Of a stretch of DNA of 64,000 nucleotides, positions 18,301 through 26,579 are shown piece after piece. The DNA comes from DATBGZ01 sp036557785 (GTDB lineage: Bacteria; Actinomycetota; Actinomycetes; Mycobacteriales; Micromonosporaceae). The stretch's first letter is position 1. Every line of letters starts with the position of its first letter. The stretch spans positions 114,766-178,765 of the forward strand of contig DATBGZ010000089.1 of assembly GCA_036557785.1 (NCBI GenBank), in the 5' to 3' direction. Below the pieces are notes generated by a model that was not told where the DNA came from, ran no database searches, and saw nothing but the letters and a program-made list of their open reading frames with translations. The translations under genes and the position numbers were made by a program.

Positions 18301-21300
18301 ATCGTGGAGGCGCTGCGGCCGATCTTCGAGGGCCGCGACTTCGGCGGCCTGCGGGTCCGCCTCGATGAGCGGTTGCCCATCCAGCCGCACCGCGATGAGC
18401 TGACCGTAGGACTGCAGGTGCTCGACCGGGACGGCACGGTAGCCGGCCACATGACCTTCACCCTCCGTCGGGGAGCGGACGGGCACCTCACCGTGTACCA
18501 CGACTCGGTCGGCATCCACCGCAGCGTGCAGGGGCGCGGCTTCTACCGTGCGCTCAACAGCCACCTGCGGGAGTGGTACCGCTCGTCGGGGGTCGACTGG
18601 GTCGAGCGACGGGCCGTGGACGTCGGCGCATACTTCCAGGCGCGGGAGGGAACCGACTGGCACCCCAACGGGGAGCACAGCGCCCGGGCGATCTTCCAGC
18701 GGCTGCACACCGAGATCGACCGGCTCGACCGGGACGCGGCCGACGTCCGGCGGTGGCTCGCCGACCCGTATTCGCCACATGTCGATATCGAACGAATTCG
18801 TCAGGAGTACCGCGTCCCGGACCACGCGCTGCTGGACGAGATCGGCCGGCAGCGCACGGCCGCGGCAGATATCTACGATCGCGCACGCAACAACCCCTTC
18901 GGCGGGCGCGACTACCCCACACCGCACGAGGTGGCCGAGGCCGGCCGGCCCGAGTCGGGCCCGACCGGATCGGACCGGATGTGGGCCGGCAAGCGGGCGC
19001 TGCTCGGCGCTGAGTGGCGCGGAGTCGAGCGGATCGGCCACACCGGGCCACTGCACCCCCGGGGCGAGCCGCCGGCCACGCACCGCGCCGAGGGGCCGAT
19101 GGGGCACCGCGGCGACCAACCCGGCGGAGGGCATGCCGATCAGCCGGCGGGCCATCCCGGCGATCAACCCAGCGGTCATCACGGCGATCAGCCCGACGGC
19201 CCGCAGTGGGTGTCGGCCGATGCGGCGTCGCGGGAGGCGCTGCGGGTCGCGGACCTCGCCCGCGGGCATGACCTGGTGGGCGAGCTGCTCGATCGTCAAT
19301 TCGGCCACGGCTGGGATCCGCACGCGCCAGGGGTGGCCGAGCGCATCGAGCAGATGACCCGCAACGCGCTCTCCGTCGGCGCCACCAGCCTGAAGAAGGC
19401 GCCCGAGGCGGGGCGGGTGCAACGGTTCCTGCGCGAGCAGTTCGGGCAGATCTCCGCGCGGACCGGACGCCCCGAACCACTGCCCCGCGAGGTGATCGCC
19501 GACCACCTGCGCCAGCAGTTCGGTGCCACGGACCGCGCGCCGCGACCTCCCGTCGGGCGCGACGGGGACCCGCGGCCGGCCGGTGACCAGCGGCAGATCG
19601 AGCGGCTCGACCGCGAGCGGGTCGTGGAGACGGGTGACGGCCTCTATCGGGTCGACCGCACCATGCAGCGGCGGTTCAGCCAGGAGTTCGAGCCGTTCCC
19701 GGTCGAGCGGTACGGCATCGACAGCCCACAGGCCCGCGAGGCCACGCATCGGGCCGCCCAGGCCTTCGCCGAGGCGATGCACCAGCACGAGCTGACCGCG
19801 ATCGACCGCTGGCTGACGACCAACCCCGATGACCCGACCGTCGCTGCCGTGCGCGCGGAGCTGTCCCGGACGCCCAACACCGCGACCGCCATCATGCTCC
19901 GCGACGGCACCATCCACGCATTTACCAGCGTACGGGATTTCACGCTCTCCGGACCGTCGGTGCGACTCGGCCCTGGCGTAGCGGTGGAGAGCCTGCTGAG
20001 CGGTCGGACCGACCCACCGCTCAACCACTGGACCGTCGACGCGGCGTACGCGGGCAATCGCGCCGACCGCGCCGGTCACGAGGGTGTCTGCGCTGAGCCG
20101 GGCGCGGTCAGCGACATCGCCCGGCGCATCGAACCGACCTTCGAGCGCGACGTCCTGCGCCGCGAGGGCGTGACGAGTCGCGACCAGCTCAGCCAGGCAC
20201 AAGAGCGCCGCTACCGCGACGCGTTCGACCAGCGGCTGCGCGACGAGCTGCGCGATGCCAACATCGCGTCGCACCGCGTCGGCGGGCGCGAGCCGGGACA
20301 GGAGCAGTTCCCCTGCCCGAGCGACGACGTGTTGGTGCACCACTTCGCCATGCACTCGGACTACGCGTCGCGCTTCGCTGACCTCGCCGAGGTGCAGCCC
20401 GAGCGCGGGATCATCTCCCTGGTGCCGCAGGGCGATCCCCTGCGCACCCACGCGGCGGCGATCCCCTCGGTCGACCCGCGGACCCTCGTCGTGGTCGTGC
20501 ATGGCGAACACACGGGTGACGGCTTCGCCCTCGCCGTCGGCGGCGAGCGGCTCAGCCACGTGGAGATCCACCGGGTCATCGAGGAGCTCGTGTCGCGCCA
20601 CCCGCAACTCGCCGGGCGGGACCGCATCGTCCTCGTGAGCTGTGAGTCCGGCCGCGACATCAGTGTGCGTGGTGCCGAGGAGAACTTCGCCCAGAAGCTG
20701 GCGATCCGCAGCGGCAAGGCGGTATATGCGCCGATCGATGTCGCCTGGATCAGCAACCGCGGCGGCGTCGCGGTGGGTCCGCAGCCGCCCGGCGTGCACG
20801 CTGGCGACCGCCCGCCGGGGTGGGTGGGATACGACCCGCACGGGCACCGGTTCGAGCAGCCCGGCGACCCCTTCGCCGGGCACGGCGGCCACGGCGATGG
20901 CGGCGAAGGCACCACGTGGCTGAAGGCAGACGAGGAGAGCGTGCGCGCGGCCACCGATGCCGCGATGGCTGCCCGTTCCCCCCACCCGGTCGTCAGCGAT
21001 GCCGCCATCGAGCACTTCGTGGCCTCGATGGACCACATCGACGCGACCACGCCCGCCGGCGGCACGAGCGCCCTGCAGGAACTCGCCAAGCGCGCGGTCC
21101 ACGACCCGGCGGCGGAACTCAAGAGTCTGGGCGGCGGTGAAGGCAAGGGCCAGTCGGGCGCTCCCGTCTACTTCGTCAAGGACGCGTCGGGCCACACTGT
21201 GGCGATCGCGAAGATGTTCCCGAAGATCGAGGAGCTGCTACGCGAGCTCTCCACGGTCGAGCGCCTGGGGCACGACGAATTTACCCACTTCAAGGTGCCT

Positions 21301-24300
21301 GAGCCGCTCGACGTCGCGGTGGCCGACCTGCCCGGCGGAGAGCGGGCCGGTCTCTACGTCATGTCGCTGGCGCCGGGGCGCAGCATCTTCGAGATGTTCG
21401 ACGGCCTGCCCGCCCACGGCACGCCCGAACGGGAAGCGGCCTTGGCCGAGGTCGCTCGGGCGATGCGGGACGCGGGTACGGCGATCGGCGAACTGCACAG
21501 CAAGCCGGCGGGGTCCGGCGGACCCGTCTCCCGCGAGTTCCTCGAGTACCACTACGGCGTGGCCCGCACCGAACTGGCCGAGATCGCCACCCGGGCGAAC
21601 CGCCGGGTCCTCGACCGGCTCGGCCTCGATGCGGCGACGACCGTGCGCCACGCCACCGAGCTCATCGACGAATCCCTTCGCGTGGACGGCGGCGCCGCGC
21701 TGCTGCACGGCGACGCCCACCCGGGCAACCTGTTCTGGGACCGTGAGGGGGGAGTCACCTTCATCGACTTCCCCGCGGGCCATTTCGCGATCGCCCCCGA
21801 CGGCCACCCCATCGGAGCACCCGAACGCGACATCGCCAACATGATGGAGCGCACCGCGCTGTTCGGCCGCGAGCACGACTTCACGGAATCCGAGATCACC
21901 GCGCTCCAGCACGCCTTCCGCGAGGCGTATCACGAGTTCCGCGACGACTACCTGGCGGGACGCCCGGAGCTCAGCGTGGCGCAGGAACGTGGGTTCACCG
22001 CGCGCTACGCCGTCCGCGACATGCTGGAGTCGCTTCGCGCGCTCGCCCGGTCCGGGCATGACGTCGACCCGGAGCTGATCCACCGGCTGACGATCCAGAC
22101 CGAGCTCGTCAAGGCCGCGATGGGCGAGGTGCCGCATTTCGAGCCGGGGCTCGACTTCACGGTCACCGGCCACCCGGATCCGATGGCGATGCCACCGGAG
22201 CCGAACCGCGTCTTCCACGAGACGCACGCCGACGCGGTCGCGGCGTTGGAGTGGCTCGACGGCAAGGCCGAACAGCTGCTCGCCGCCGGCGACGGCGTCG
22301 GCTGGTTCGCGAAGGTGTACTACTACGTCACCAGGTTCGAACTCGAGATGATCGACGGAGGTCACTACACCTACCCGATCATGAAGCTGCAGGAGGTCGT
22401 CGCCTTCTACGACACGTACCGGGTGAACCTGGAACGGTGGCTCGAATCCCCGACCCACCCGAGCCTGGAACCGAACTGGCGGGAAGCCTTCCAAGCGGCG
22501 CGATCGGCGGGCGACCGGTGGCACGCATTGCCGTCACTCGAGGTCATGCGCGAGCTCCTCCCATCCATTGAGGCGCATATCCGCTTCGACCTTCCGCGGG
22601 CGATCGCGGCGGTCTTCGAGGCGCACTACGCCCAGTCCGGGCTCGCGCTGAGCGCGTTCAAGCAGGACTTCGACCGCATGCAGATCGTCTTCGACCGCGC
22701 GAGCGAAGCCGTGCAGAAGGACATCGGCGCGGCGACCGAGCGGAGCAGCCCGGTCCGATCCCGGCTCGACCCGGGCCGCTCCCGGCTGTTGCAGAAGTAC
22801 GGGTTCCCGTTCGTCTTCAACACGCTGACCCAGCGCCAGTTCGCCTGGGAGCGCGCTGAGGATCTGGTGGCCCTGCACGCGCAGGGGCTGCACGACCAAG
22901 CAGCGATCCAGCGCGACCTCGAGGACGGCCACGAGGTGCGGCACCCGTTCCACCCACGGGACAGCTTCTCGGTGGCCGGAAAGCACATCGACGACTATAA
23001 CTGGGATGGCCAGCCCCGCCCGATCACCGCGGCACGGGTGCCCGAGTCGCAGTTCCACGGCCACGGCCGCTCGGAGCCGGACCCGGTCGCGGTACAGAAC
23101 GCGGGACGTCAGGCGCTGCAGCATCTCGTCGACCGGCTGCCCCCGGGGTCGGTTGGGCGTGGCCTGCACCTCGAGGTGACCTCGGTGCCGGCGCACGAGC
23201 TTCCGGACGCGGCGGTCGCCAGATCCGTGCCGCTTCAGGGCGGAGGGTACCGGATCGAACTCTCGGACCGGGCGGCCGACATCACCATTGAGCGCGCGGT
23301 CGCGCACGAGCTGGCAGAGCTCTCCGCCATCGAAGCACGCTCCGACCTGGATCTATCCGGAGCGAACGCGCTGCGGCCCGGCGAGTTCGATCCCAGTTCC
23401 CGACTGAGCCCGCATGACCTCGGCCGACTCGCCGAACTCGACGTGTTGGGTCGGCTGCTCGCCGACCCGCGGCACGCCGAGTACGCCCGCGGCGAGATCG
23501 CCGCGCTGCGCGAGCATCTGGGCCTGCGCCCTGCAGAGCCGGGAGCCGAGCAGCGCTGGGCGCTCGTCGAGGGCGACCTGAGCCCCGAGGCACGGGGCGC
23601 GTTGGACGCCGCCGCGCCACCGCACGGGGCGACGACGTCCGTCCATCCGCGGCTACGGCCCACCGACGTCGACCGAGCGCTGGATCTGGCGGAGCAGAGC
23701 CGCACGCCGCAGGGACTGGTCGACCGGGCGGTGCTCGCCCAGTTGGCCGACGCCCTCCCCACCATCGACATCTCGGCCGGGACCGGGGCCGGCCTTACCG
23801 CATTCGTCGCCGCCGCGGTGGGCGAAGGCATCACGCTGGAGGCCATGGGAGGCGAGGGCGCCAAGGGCCATTCCGGGGCCCCGGTCAGCCTCGTCCATGA
23901 CGCTGCTGGTCAGGTCGTGGCGATCAGCAAGATATTTCCCAACTTCGACGAGTTCGTGCGCGAGCTGTCGTCGCTGGGACGCCTGCACTCGCCCGAGTTC
24001 AGCCGCTTCCGTGCGCCGGACGTCATCGCAATCGGCAAGATGGAGACGCCCGAGGGCCCGGCCGGAGTCCTGGTCTCCACCCGCGCCGCCGGAACGGGCA
24101 TCGACGACCTCATCAAGGCCGCCGGCCGGGCCGACGCTGGTAGCCGGCCCGAGAAGTTGGCGACGCTGTCCACCGCCTTGACCCAGACCGCCGCCGCGCT
24201 GGCCGAGCTGCACACCCGGCCGGAAGGCTCCGGCGGCCATGTCGCCCCGGAGTATGTGAAGTTCCACACCGACCTCGCCCGCAGCTTGACCGCGGATGTG

Positions 24301-24843
24301 GCGCTCGATCCGGAGGTGTACCAGACCCTGGGCGGCCTGCCGATCGACGAGCTGCGCCAGCGCGTGGACGAGGCCGTCGCCCTGAGCCTGACCCACGCCG
24401 GCTGGGCGTCGATCGCCCACGGCGACGCCCATCCCGGCAACTTCTTCTGGGATCCGTCCGCGGTCACCTTCATCGACACCCCCACGCTGCATTTCTCGAT
24501 CGACCAGGACGGGCGGCCGATCGGCGAGCCGGAGCGGGACATCTCCAACCTCCTCGAACGAACCTCGCACTACGGCCACGAATTCGGCCTGTCACCGGCG
24601 GAGATCGCCCAACTCCGGGACACGGTCCTGGGCACCTACCGCGATGCCGGAGGTGCGCCGCTGGATCCGGTGCTGATGCGGATGTTCGCCGCGCGCAGCG
24701 TGCTCAACAAGCTGCTGCAGGTCGGCGGGGACGTGCGGGCCTTCCTGACCGAGAACCCGGGCGTCGCGGTCCCCGCCGACCTGCTCGAGAAACTGCAGGC
24801 CGAGATCGGGTTGCTGCGGGACGCGCTCGGATGGAGGCCGTGA
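15367..24843 (+). CDS. Giant multi-domain polymorphic T7SS effector (3158 residues)
   Basis: In order: WXG100-like N-terminus with WQG at 81-83; hydrophobic stretch about 127-162; more helices to about 370; low-complexity linker 385-540; a helical block about 540-640; HEIVE at 848-852; GNAT-like fold with VQGRGF near 1054; a similar helical block about 1300-1395; deaminase-like region with CAE at 1575-1577 and FPC ending at Cys1650; caspase-like region with His1712-Gly and Ser-Cys1759; APH-like kinase with Gly-rich loop near 1922, HGDAHPGN at 2114-2121 and Asp2134; unrecognised helical region about 2280-2500; HELAE at 2647-2651; second APH-like kinase with loop near 2828, HGDAHPGN at 3018-3025 and Asp3037. 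The start is GTG 15367. I infer an exported toxin that may cleave itself, with several catalytic payloads. Individual domain calls vary from secure (kinases) to tentative (deaminase, HExxE). The stop overlaps the next ATG by one base. Confidence 0.8.
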   Translation: MPENVIGGVAGAIIGELQDIFRELDQWVPGVFPWFRENVLQFPLVDYERLFDLADAYQRAGDLYRNHLEDVNSYVPDLQGWQGSLSGRYVHEDLLGYRDRLSETLQAISAVRGEVHEKAVEIEASAFMGVVNLILAIVAIVQLLVTIWTGIGTLISTAQLFGYKMAIKKIMEELLEKLWEQGIKAFFKQGLRKGLTKAAWEGAKGFGKFTLWTRGGITVLQTLEGHDPLGDEGALPRLGMEIVDSWVTGAIAGPLGLGIPSKLWTAATFGAGQTVDNMFKYGRDRVIDWAGLTEEAKNAGLYSGMKWEWNTAGNSLLSGFSPTALVGAVMLTPGGGRHGDFLHDLATEEVRLGTQDLFSPASRSGSGADGLGGRLGSTEGRRSTIRSPERDYRTSAGLPERVHDLDHEPGHEDLPPEPVRDVPTHETGRDGPPPEPGRDVPTEPAHDRPVRDTPARDTERPSTGEPTRAREPAAAADRTSTSEHATAAAAQGPHPLHHAAEPARSSTVDSAGHGVHRPAAETSADHARAETAARSPGDRTKFWNSWKEHVREQYQQHYTNALVEHLGQAREGTGPVASRRAPELTPAMVERVLEAPAESLNPYGARLRSFVEQHFTRVEGGARRTLDAAGIEAKVRELRGPATAGSRRGAGRAPTVAARHAVTEERTQRDPRALVDEREPGVIPGQRDEAAPVGHEGNGAQRVLAGSGVAGPHPDRGGGPTGRTPVDQGPTNRPPGYGDEHSASSIAGTRFVADGRDAGSVFDVEVLASVQETRVSDYAGRVTELEEVGHQLRVRDATGHDHYFEVRVRDQMRDVARTTIGAGTRDDPHVVTVSAHARGDVLPRTWIHEIVETLGTISAERGDGERGQFGHYLDRYDGPVSPGHIEARLAERQYLMNRLSDPRLEWDHPALRVDLNGLDHELTEAGFATRDLPQPPDPPGGVRDDVWLTQQWTQEHRFISVDEVIPSSYVEGDRWYPKIVEALRPIFEGRDFGGLRVRLDERLPIQPHRDELTVGLQVLDRDGTVAGHMTFTLRRGADGHLTVYHDSVGIHRSVQGRGFYRALNSHLREWYRSSGVDWVERRAVDVGAYFQAREGTDWHPNGEHSARAIFQRLHTEIDRLDRDAADVRRWLADPYSPHVDIERIRQEYRVPDHALLDEIGRQRTAAADIYDRARNNPFGGRDYPTPHEVAEAGRPESGPTGSDRMWAGKRALLGAEWRGVERIGHTGPLHPRGEPPATHRAEGPMGHRGDQPGGGHADQPAGHPGDQPSGHHGDQPDGPQWVSADAASREALRVADLARGHDLVGELLDRQFGHGWDPHAPGVAERIEQMTRNALSVGATSLKKAPEAGRVQRFLREQFGQISARTGRPEPLPREVIADHLRQQFGATDRAPRPPVGRDGDPRPAGDQRQIERLDRERVVETGDGLYRVDRTMQRRFSQEFEPFPVERYGIDSPQAREATHRAAQAFAEAMHQHELTAIDRWLTTNPDDPTVAAVRAELSRTPNTATAIMLRDGTIHAFTSVRDFTLSGPSVRLGPGVAVESLLSGRTDPPLNHWTVDAAYAGNRADRAGHEGVCAEPGAVSDIARRIEPTFERDVLRREGVTSRDQLSQAQERRYRDAFDQRLRDELRDANIASHRVGGREPGQEQFPCPSDDVLVHHFAMHSDYASRFADLAEVQPERGIISLVPQGDPLRTHAAAIPSVDPRTLVVVVHGEHTGDGFALAVGGERLSHVEIHRVIEELVSRHPQLAGRDRIVLVSCESGRDISVRGAEENFAQKLAIRSGKAVYAPIDVAWISNRGGVAVGPQPPGVHAGDRPPGWVGYDPHGHRFEQPGDPFAGHGGHGDGGEGTTWLKADEESVRAATDAAMAARSPHPVVSDAAIEHFVASMDHIDATTPAGGTSALQELAKRAVHDPAAELKSLGGGEGKGQSGAPVYFVKDASGHTVAIAKMFPKIEELLRELSTVERLGHDEFTHFKVPEPLDVAVADLPGGERAGLYVMSLAPGRSIFEMFDGLPAHGTPEREAALAEVARAMRDAGTAIGELHSKPAGSGGPVSREFLEYHYGVARTELAEIATRANRRVLDRLGLDAATTVRHATELIDESLRVDGGAALLHGDAHPGNLFWDREGGVTFIDFPAGHFAIAPDGHPIGAPERDIANMMERTALFGREHDFTESEITALQHAFREAYHEFRDDYLAGRPELSVAQERGFTARYAVRDMLESLRALARSGHDVDPELIHRLTIQTELVKAAMGEVPHFEPGLDFTVTGHPDPMAMPPEPNRVFHETHADAVAALEWLDGKAEQLLAAGDGVGWFAKVYYYVTRFELEMIDGGHYTYPIMKLQEVVAFYDTYRVNLERWLESPTHPSLEPNWREAFQAARSAGDRWHALPSLEVMRELLPSIEAHIRFDLPRAIAAVFEAHYAQSGLALSAFKQDFDRMQIVFDRASEAVQKDIGAATERSSPVRSRLDPGRSRLLQKYGFPFVFNTLTQRQFAWERAEDLVALHAQGLHDQAAIQRDLEDGHEVRHPFHPRDSFSVAGKHIDDYNWDGQPRPITAARVPESQFHGHGRSEPDPVAVQNAGRQALQHLVDRLPPGSVGRGLHLEVTSVPAHELPDAAVARSVPLQGGGYRIELSDRAADITIERAVAHELAELSAIEARSDLDLSGANALRPGEFDPSSRLSPHDLGRLAELDVLGRLLADPRHAEYARGEIAALREHLGLRPAEPGAEQRWALVEGDLSPEARGALDAAAPPHGATTSVHPRLRPTDVDRALDLAEQSRTPQGLVDRAVLAQLADALPTIDISAGTGAGLTAFVAAAVGEGITLEAMGGEGAKGHSGAPVSLVHDAAGQVVAISKIFPNFDEFVRELSSLGRLHSPEFSRFRAPDVIAIGKMETPEGPAGVLVSTRAAGTGIDDLIKAAGRADAGSRPEKLATLSTALTQTAAALAELHTRPEGSGGHVAPEYVKFHTDLARSLTADVALDPEVYQTLGGLPIDELRQRVDEAVALSLTHAGWASIAHGDAHPGNFFWDPSAVTFIDTPTLHFSIDQDGRPIGEPERDISNLLERTSHYGHEFGLSPAEIAQLRDTVLGTYRDAGGAPLDPVLMRMFAARSVLNKLLQVGGDVRAFLTENPGVAVPADLLEKLQAEIGLLRDALGWRP

Positions 24844-25991
24844 TGGCGGTACCGACACCACCGGGGGCGGCCGCGAGGAGCACGGTCACGCCCGTGTGGT
24901 CGGTGGATCTGCGCCAGTTCGGCGGCCACGGCGTCGTGGTCGACCCGGCGGGCGGGTGCCTCACCCACACCGAGTCGGCGCTCGTATCGTTCACTGTGGA
25001 CGGTCGGGTGCGCTGGCAGGCACCACGGCTCGGCCCGGTCCATGGCAACCCACAGATCGCACCCGATGGATCGATCCTGCAGCTCGAGGGCGGCGACCTG
25101 GTGACCAGGGACGGCCGGTCCGGCCAGGTCGTCGCTACCTTCCGAGCACCGTCCGCGCACTGGATCACGCTCGACCCGTGGGGTGGGATCCTGTTCAACG
25201 AGACCGTGTTCGACCAGGCCGGGAAGAGCAGCGACATCCTGCACCGCTCGGACCGGTCCGGCGGCCACACGTGGTCGATCGCCCTGTCGTCGCCGGCGTC
25301 CGCTCTCCCCACCGTCCTCGGGCAACTGGTTCTCGTCCACTCCGGCGGCTTACTGCGCGGCATCGACTCCGCGGGCCAGGTACGCATGGCGGTGGGCCAC
25401 GACGGCTTCCAGCCACCGCAGACGACGGCTCGGGACAGTGGCGTGGCTGACGAGCTATGGCACCGACCGCAATGGTTCGGGCCGACCACGATCCTGGTCG
25501 GCTTGCGCTGGTACTCGTCGTCCAGGCAACTGTTTCTCATAGACCCCTGGGCGAGCGCGATCACACCCTTTGCCCAGGGGCTCGCGCCAGGTGAGCCGCT
25601 GACGACCCTGCCCGCTGGCGCCGCCGCCCGGGTCGCGCTGCGCGGAGACGACCGCGAACTGCGTGAGATGGAGTTCGAGCACTCGGTGGTGGGCCTCGAC
25701 GAGACCGGCCGCCAGGTCTGGCAACACTGGCTGCACGCCCCACCTACCGCGCTACTGCCGGGAAGCGGGGGCACACTCTTCGTCGCCGGGTCGCCGAGCC
25801 AGCGCCGGTGGGATGACTACCACCGGATGCAGGACCTCTCCGCCCAGACCTATGTCCGGTGCCTGGGGCCGGACGGCTCGCCCCGCTGGACCTGGTTCGC
25901 CCCCGGACCCCAGAGCCAGCCCCAACTCGGGCCAGACGGCACGGTCTACGTCGTATCGCAGGACACGCTGTATGGTCTGCCCGGATCCTGA
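24843..25991 (+). CDS. PQQ-type beta-propeller protein, copy 1
   Basis: The 382-residue product consists of repeated four-stranded blades with recurring Trp-containing motifs (VWSVDLRQFG, VRWQAPRLG, TWSIALSS, RQVWQHWLHA, PRWTWFAPG), typical of PQQ-like propellers. There is no signal peptide, so it is probably cytoplasmic. The block RRWDDYHRMQDLSAQTYVR near the C-terminus recurs in the paralogue at 27165. ATG 24843 overlaps the effector stop by one base and is preferred over ATG 24831. Translational coupling to the effector suggests a chaperone, scaffold or immunity role, which is inference. Confidence 0.7.
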   Translation: MAVPTPPGAAARSTVTPVWSVDLRQFGGHGVVVDPAGGCLTHTESALVSFTVDGRVRWQAPRLGPVHGNPQIAPDGSILQLEGGDLVTRDGRSGQVVATFRAPSAHWITLDPWGGILFNETVFDQAGKSSDILHRSDRSGGHTWSIALSSPASALPTVLGQLVLVHSGGLLRGIDSAGQVRMAVGHDGFQPPQTTARDSGVADELWHRPQWFGPTTILVGLRWYSSSRQLFLIDPWASAITPFAQGLAPGEPLTTLPAGAAARVALRGDDRELREMEFEHSVVGLDETGRQVWQHWLHAPPTALLPGSGGTLFVAGSPSQRRWDDYHRMQDLSAQTYVRCLGPDGSPRWTWFAPGPQSQPQLGPDGTVYVVSQDTLYGLPGS

Positions 25992-26015
25992 GACTTCGAT
26001 GACGGGAGGTGTGGG

Positions 26016-26579
26016 GTGACCGCCGCCGCGCGAGCGCCGTTGGCCCGCTCCAGCCTCGAGGCCCACCTTTATATGGACCTGCATCCCTGCGCGTGCGGGC
26101 AGTCCAGGTTCGACCGCGCGAGCACGGTGCTGGAGCTACCCGGGGGTGGTCTGTGCCGGCGGTACGCCGGCCCGTGCGCCCGGTGCGGTGCGCCGCGCGA
26201 GTTCCTCTTCGCGCTGCCGGAACGGCCGGTCGAGGCCGAGGCCGACGAGGTCCGGTACGGCGGCCCGGACCCGTCGGAGCTGCTCGACGCGGGCGAGTGG
26301 CTCTGGGTGGCCGACTCGTACGCCCGCTCCGTGCCGGCGGATCCGCACCGTCTGCCGGAACCGGAGCGGCGGCTGGCGCGCACGCGCCTTGCCAGCGCCG
26401 CGGCGGCGATCGACGAGGTCCTCAGGCTGGTTCCGGCCGGCTCCGACCACGTGCCCCAGGACGCCGTTGGAAGCCAGGTCGGGACATCGATGTATCACCG
26501 CGAACCCGGCCGGTTCCGGGTGCAGCGGCTGGTCGCGGTCCGCGAGGCCTACCGCTCGGCACTGCGGCTGTTCACCTGA
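26016..26579 (+). CDS. Zinc-ribbon protein, copy 1
   Basis: The 187-residue product has a CACG ... CxxCG metal-binding module near the N-terminus (HPCACGQSRF and GPCARCGAPREFLF), then conserved segments LDAGEWL and YHREPGRFRVQRL. The same landmarks occur in the product at 29472, so the two are paralogues. GTG 26016 has GGGAGG at 26004-26009. It directly follows beta-propeller copy 1, and its last 8 bp overlap the convergent gene on the minus strand. Function is not recognised; immunity or adaptor is a guess from context. Confidence 0.65.
   Translation: MTAAARAPLARSSLEAHLYMDLHPCACGQSRFDRASTVLELPGGGLCRRYAGPCARCGAPREFLFALPERPVEAEADEVRYGGPDPSELLDAGEWLWVADSYARSVPADPHRLPEPERRLARTRLASAAAAIDEVLRLVPAGSDHVPQDAVGSQVGTSMYHREPGRFRVQRLVAVREAYRSALRLFT

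Noticed and set aside
15250..21195. Open frame of 1981 codons on the minus strand
   Set aside because: It lies antisense to the giant effector, where the plus-strand frame has recognisable domains throughout. Long antisense frames are common at this GC content, and this one shows no domain, start signal or sensible composition.
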